11,135 nt of DNA, from the NCBI GenBank assembly GCA_028565635.1, contig JAOXYB010056045.1, positions 1-11,135 on the forward strand, given 5' to 3'. Numbering within the stretch: the first letter of the stretch is position 1; every line of letters starts with the position of its first letter. A program made the position numbers and the translations under genes. Of this stretch, positions 9,041 to 11,135 are shown in pieces. Below the pieces are notes generated by a model. It made no database searches. It had not been told where the DNA came from and saw only the letters and a program-made list of their open reading frames with translations. This stretch comes from Phoronis ovalis. Taxonomy: Eukaryota; Phoronida; Phoronidae.

Positions 9041-9114
9041 GTTGTCAATAACGACAGAAATGTAACAGGGTCGCATTTGAAATCCTCTTATAAAAGTGTT
9101 GTCCATAACAACAG
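9041..9114 (+). promoter_or_regulatory. Repeated 17-bp dyad element flanking the TATA box of gene 2
   Basis: GTTGTCAATAACGACAG (9041-9057) and GTTGTCCATAACAACAG (9098-9114) match at 15 of 17 positions. Each is also a near-palindrome: the second has exact arms GTTGT and ACAAC. One copy sits upstream of the TATA box and one just downstream. They could bind a dimeric transcription factor; which one cannot be told. Confidence 0.4.
9089..9096 (+). promoter_or_regulatory. TATA box of gene 2
   Basis: TATAAAAG stands about 117 bp upstream of the start codon. Roughly 30 bp downstream is GCACAGTAG (9116-9124), an initiator-like site, so transcription probably starts near 9119. This would give a 5' UTR of about 87 nt with no intron. 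Confidence 0.6.
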
Positions 9115-9205
9115 TGCACAGTAGAAAAAGTGTTTCTTTAAGGTTGAAGAGTTTCTACACACACTGCATTTTAACTGATATAATTATTTTATTATATTAT
9201 TAAAA

Positions 9206-9220
9206 ATGACTACATCAGTG
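9206..9220 (+). CDS. Gene 2 exon 1 (coding part): MTTSV
   Basis: This is a short first coding segment of five codons, followed by a consensus GTGAGT donor at 9221 (phase 0). The start is chosen because it is the ATG that makes a signal peptide with the next exon and lies shortly downstream of a TATA box. Confidence 0.7.
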
Positions 9221-10722
9221 GTGAGTATTTATATACAGCTATTTGAATCATGTAAAATGTTTTCCATAAAAATTTGCTGCAAATTTGACGAAACGTTGTA
9301 ATGAGGAATAATTATTCGGTTGATAAACGGAGTAGATCTATCTTTGAAGCAATGCTTTACACCTTTACAGCATCTTTCTACTGTAAAAAATATTTCACTT
9401 TTTATTTTAAAAAGCCATTCGCAACCAAGTGCTAATCGGTCCCGTGTGCATGCCCATCCACATGCAGACTATCAAATCAGTGCCTGTATGATCCAAGGGG
9501 AAATCCATTAACTTTTGGGGGATCGTTGTAGATTTTTCAACGAACCGACACAGGATTTAACAAATCTGATTGGATAAGAAACACAGTCTTATGAAAATCA
9601 AGTTAAGGAAACACATGAGCATGATTTCAGCTCCTGACTAAAAAAAGGGATAATTTATGTTGTCAGCAGACATTATCATAAATTTACTGATTTACACTGT
9701 TTTATTTCTTTTACAGAGTATTTGCGTACTGGTCATACTGACATGTCTTGCTTTTGGTAAGTCTTTCAAAATAATTGTATAATTTAGATGTTAAAAGCCA
9801 CAATTAAGGACGTGTAATTGTATTGCAAACAATAGTTTATGCCTGGCCAATGTTCTAGTCCGCGGGCCACTGTATCTATTTTGAAATTTTTGCTGGTATT
9901 CCTATTTGAGTTGGATATTATAGGGTTGTTTGTAAATTTGTATGCAAATTAAATAATTTGTACTTAATTGAATTTGATAATATGTGCCACAAAATAAATG
10001 TGTCACAAATTCACCTATGTACAGTGGAACTTCGATTTTGTTATGATGTTTGGTTGTCAAGGATCATAATGATAATCAATTAAATTTCTAAAAAAACAAA
10101 CAAATTTTTTGGCTAAGCAGGCATGTCTGCTACAATCCCATAGTCAACAGAACAACAGAACAACAGAAAATAGTCAAAATACTTCACTGGACAAATCAAA
10201 GCAAAGCTATTATTAAATATCTTTATAACCATGATAATAATGTAAATGCTATTCACTATCATAAACATAAAACATGTTTTCTTTAAATGTATAGGATTTG
10301 TAACATTTGCTTTGGAACTAAATATTCTGAGTAAAGCTAGCTACTATATCTTTAAACTTGACCAAACATCATCTTGAAGTCCTTTAATCAAATTTAATTA
10401 CAGAACTTTCTAAACCATAACATCATCATGAAATAATAATTTTACCTGGTTCCGAGGGTACCAAGCACAATACAGTTAATTAACGCTGTGGCTTCTGTAA
10501 CAAGAGAAGCTCAATTTTGTTCGCTATGAAAAAGTAACGCATTTGGTATCTTTTTAACTTTTTCAGGAGACGCTCTCAAATACTGCCAAGTTAATGACGA
10601 TTGTTCCGATCTTGGTAATCTAATATGTGTCAAAAGTCAATGTGATTGGGGAATGTGTAGTTGCGCTAGGGGATTTGTTTCCCGCTACATTGGATCTGAG
10701 AAACTGTACCAATGTGTACCGC
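9206..10722 (+). CDS. Gene 2 (5' part): secreted cysteine-rich EB/EGF-like module protein
   Basis: This is a spliced partial gene with exons 9206-9220, 9717-9756 and 10567-10722. The ATG at 9206 has A at -3 and leads directly into a signal peptide, MTTSVSICVLVILTCLAF, split between the first two exons. Cleavage is probably after the following glycine. The mature chain begins DALKYCQVNDDC. It has seven cysteines spaced 5, 7, 4, 4, 1 and 16, which is an EB/EGF-like module with one extra cysteine before the C-S-C pair. Intron phases are 0, 1 and 1, and the donor at 10723 is GTAAGT. The gene continues beyond the window, so its length and C-terminus are unknown. It follows gene 1 in the same orientation and is a probable tandem paralogue. 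It would act outside the cell; the partner is unknown. Confidence 0.82.
9221..9716 (+). other. Gene 2 intron 1 (phase 0)
   Basis: This 496-bp intron ends in TTTTATTTCTTTTACAG. An open frame at 9320-9511 lies inside it and is not supported as coding. Confidence 0.7.
9717..9756 (+). CDS. Gene 2 exon 2: hydrophobic core of the signal peptide
   Basis: This is a 40-bp micro-exon between TTTTACAG and GTAAGT, entered in phase 0 and left in phase 1. It encodes SICVLVILTCLAF plus the first base of a glycine codon. A small separate exon for the signal sequence is common in modular secreted proteins. Confidence 0.78.
10021..10075 (+). mobile_element. Possible terminus of a Tigger/pogo-like DNA transposon
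   Basis: The sequence ACAGTGGAACTTCGATTTTG follows a T at the end of the previous line, giving TACAGTGGAAC. Ends of the form CAGTxGAACxTCGAT preceded by TA are familiar from Tigger/pogo relatives. The matching right end is not found in the window, so this would be a fragment. Confidence 0.3.
10145..10170. repeat. Short tandem AACAACAG repeat
   Basis: About three 8-bp units occur in a row (CAACAGAACAACAGAACAAC and onward), flanked on both sides by ATAGTCAA. Confidence 0.75.
10567..10722 (+). CDS. Gene 2 exon 3: cysteine-rich module
   Basis: This is a 156-bp exon, phase 1 at both ends, between TTTTTCAG and GTAAGT. It opens with DALKYCQVNDDCSDLGNLIC, continues CVKSQCDWGMCSC, and closes with YQCVP. 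It is close in size and cysteine order to gene 1 exon A (150 bp), with four residues and one cysteine added before the C-x-C pair. Confidence 0.85.
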
Positions 10723-11135
10723 GTAAGTACTTGAGTGTTTGATTCTATTTTTATGAAATATATTCAAAAGTTAACCTTGGGATTCTCAAATATATATGTT
10801 ATATAATAGCGATATAGCCGGTTGTTTTTTTACCAATTGCTTAGAAAAGGTAACTCAAATATTTTATATCGTACCAAATAAAAAGGTAATACTATTCTCA
10901 TGTACAGAACTTGCAAACTGTAAAACAAAATACATGAATCAAGTGTTATGATGTTCTGGAGGAAGTGATTCCTAGACTGTGACGTCACTACACTTAAACA
11001 TTTTAGGTATGGGGCCATTAATTATGCCCGTAATTATGTCAACAAAATAGGGGGGGGAGGGGGTTTGAAGAAGTTTGACAATTGTTGACATGGGGGAGGG
11101 GGGGGAGTTCAAGATAAATTGACGTCAACAATGTT
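10723..11135 (+). other. Gene 2 intron 3 (partial)
   Basis: The intron runs off the window. Its last 160 bp carry palindromes and G-runs. A minus-strand open frame at 10830-11018 is not supported as coding. Confidence 0.65.
10979..11128. repeat. G-run block with palindromes and a 10-bp inverted repeat
   Basis: ATGTCAACAA (11036-11045) and TTGTTGACAT (11082-11091) are exact reverse complements around a run of eight G, A and five G (11050-11063). A second run of five G, A and eight G follows at 11092-11107. The palindromes GTGACGTCAC (10979-10988) and TTGACGTCAA (11119-11128) lie near the two sides. This resembles the edge of an unidentified mobile element; it also has G-quadruplex potential on the plus strand. 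Confidence 0.55.

Larger units (their letters stand above)
9757..10566 (+). other. Gene 2 intron 2 (phase 1)
   Basis: This 810-bp intron ends in TTTTTAACTTTTTCAG. It holds a possible Tigger/pogo-like terminus at 10021 and a small AACAACAG repeat at 10145-10170. I see no further exon. Confidence 0.75.

Noticed and set aside
8933-9124. 63-codon plus-strand frame just before gene 2
   Set aside because: It covers the TATA box and proximal promoter and has no protein-like signal; most of it lies upstream of the probable transcription start.
9320-9511. 63-codon plus-strand frame in gene 2 intron 1
   Set aside because: It has no cysteine module, no good splice sites around it and no composition bias typical of coding DNA.

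Overview
This is a eukaryotic nuclear window. It is AT-rich, has spliced genes with GT-AG introns of about 330-810 bp, and carries metazoan-type transposon debris. The coding pieces are small secreted cysteine-rich modules of the EB/EGF-like type, each on a phase-1 to phase-1 exon. That layout, and the style of the repeats, suggest an invertebrate animal. A mollusc or other lophotrochozoan is my best guess, but this is an inference and not shown by any species-specific marker.

Layout. At 32-1806 (+) lies the 3' part of gene 1: three module exons and a last exon that encodes a hydrophobic C-terminal tail and a stop, followed by a 3' UTR with several AATAAA signals. At about 2260-4880 I see no gene, only AT-rich intergenic DNA with one short degenerate tandem repeat. 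At 4891-6694 sits a non-autonomous DNA transposon (hAT-like termini) that appears to have received a second copy of itself and carries about three internal ~200-bp repeat units. At 6783-6821 is a strong inverted repeat. At 7771-7879 is a small tandem repeat. A 14-bp perfect inverted repeat (7907-7920 and 8902-8915) brackets a block holding a probable LINE 3' end on the minus strand. At about 9041-9205 is the TATA promoter and 5' UTR of gene 2. At 9206-10722 (+) is the 5' part of gene 2: a signal peptide split over two exons, then one cysteine-rich module exon, continuing past the window edge. The last ~150 bp hold G-runs inside palindromic repeats, probably another mobile-element end.

Genes 1 and 2 have the same orientation, the same exon phase and related cysteine spacing. 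They look like neighbouring members of a tandem gene family: small secreted proteins, or in gene 1 possibly membrane-anchored ones. Their ligand or role cannot be read from the sequence. None of the long open frames elsewhere looks like a gene.
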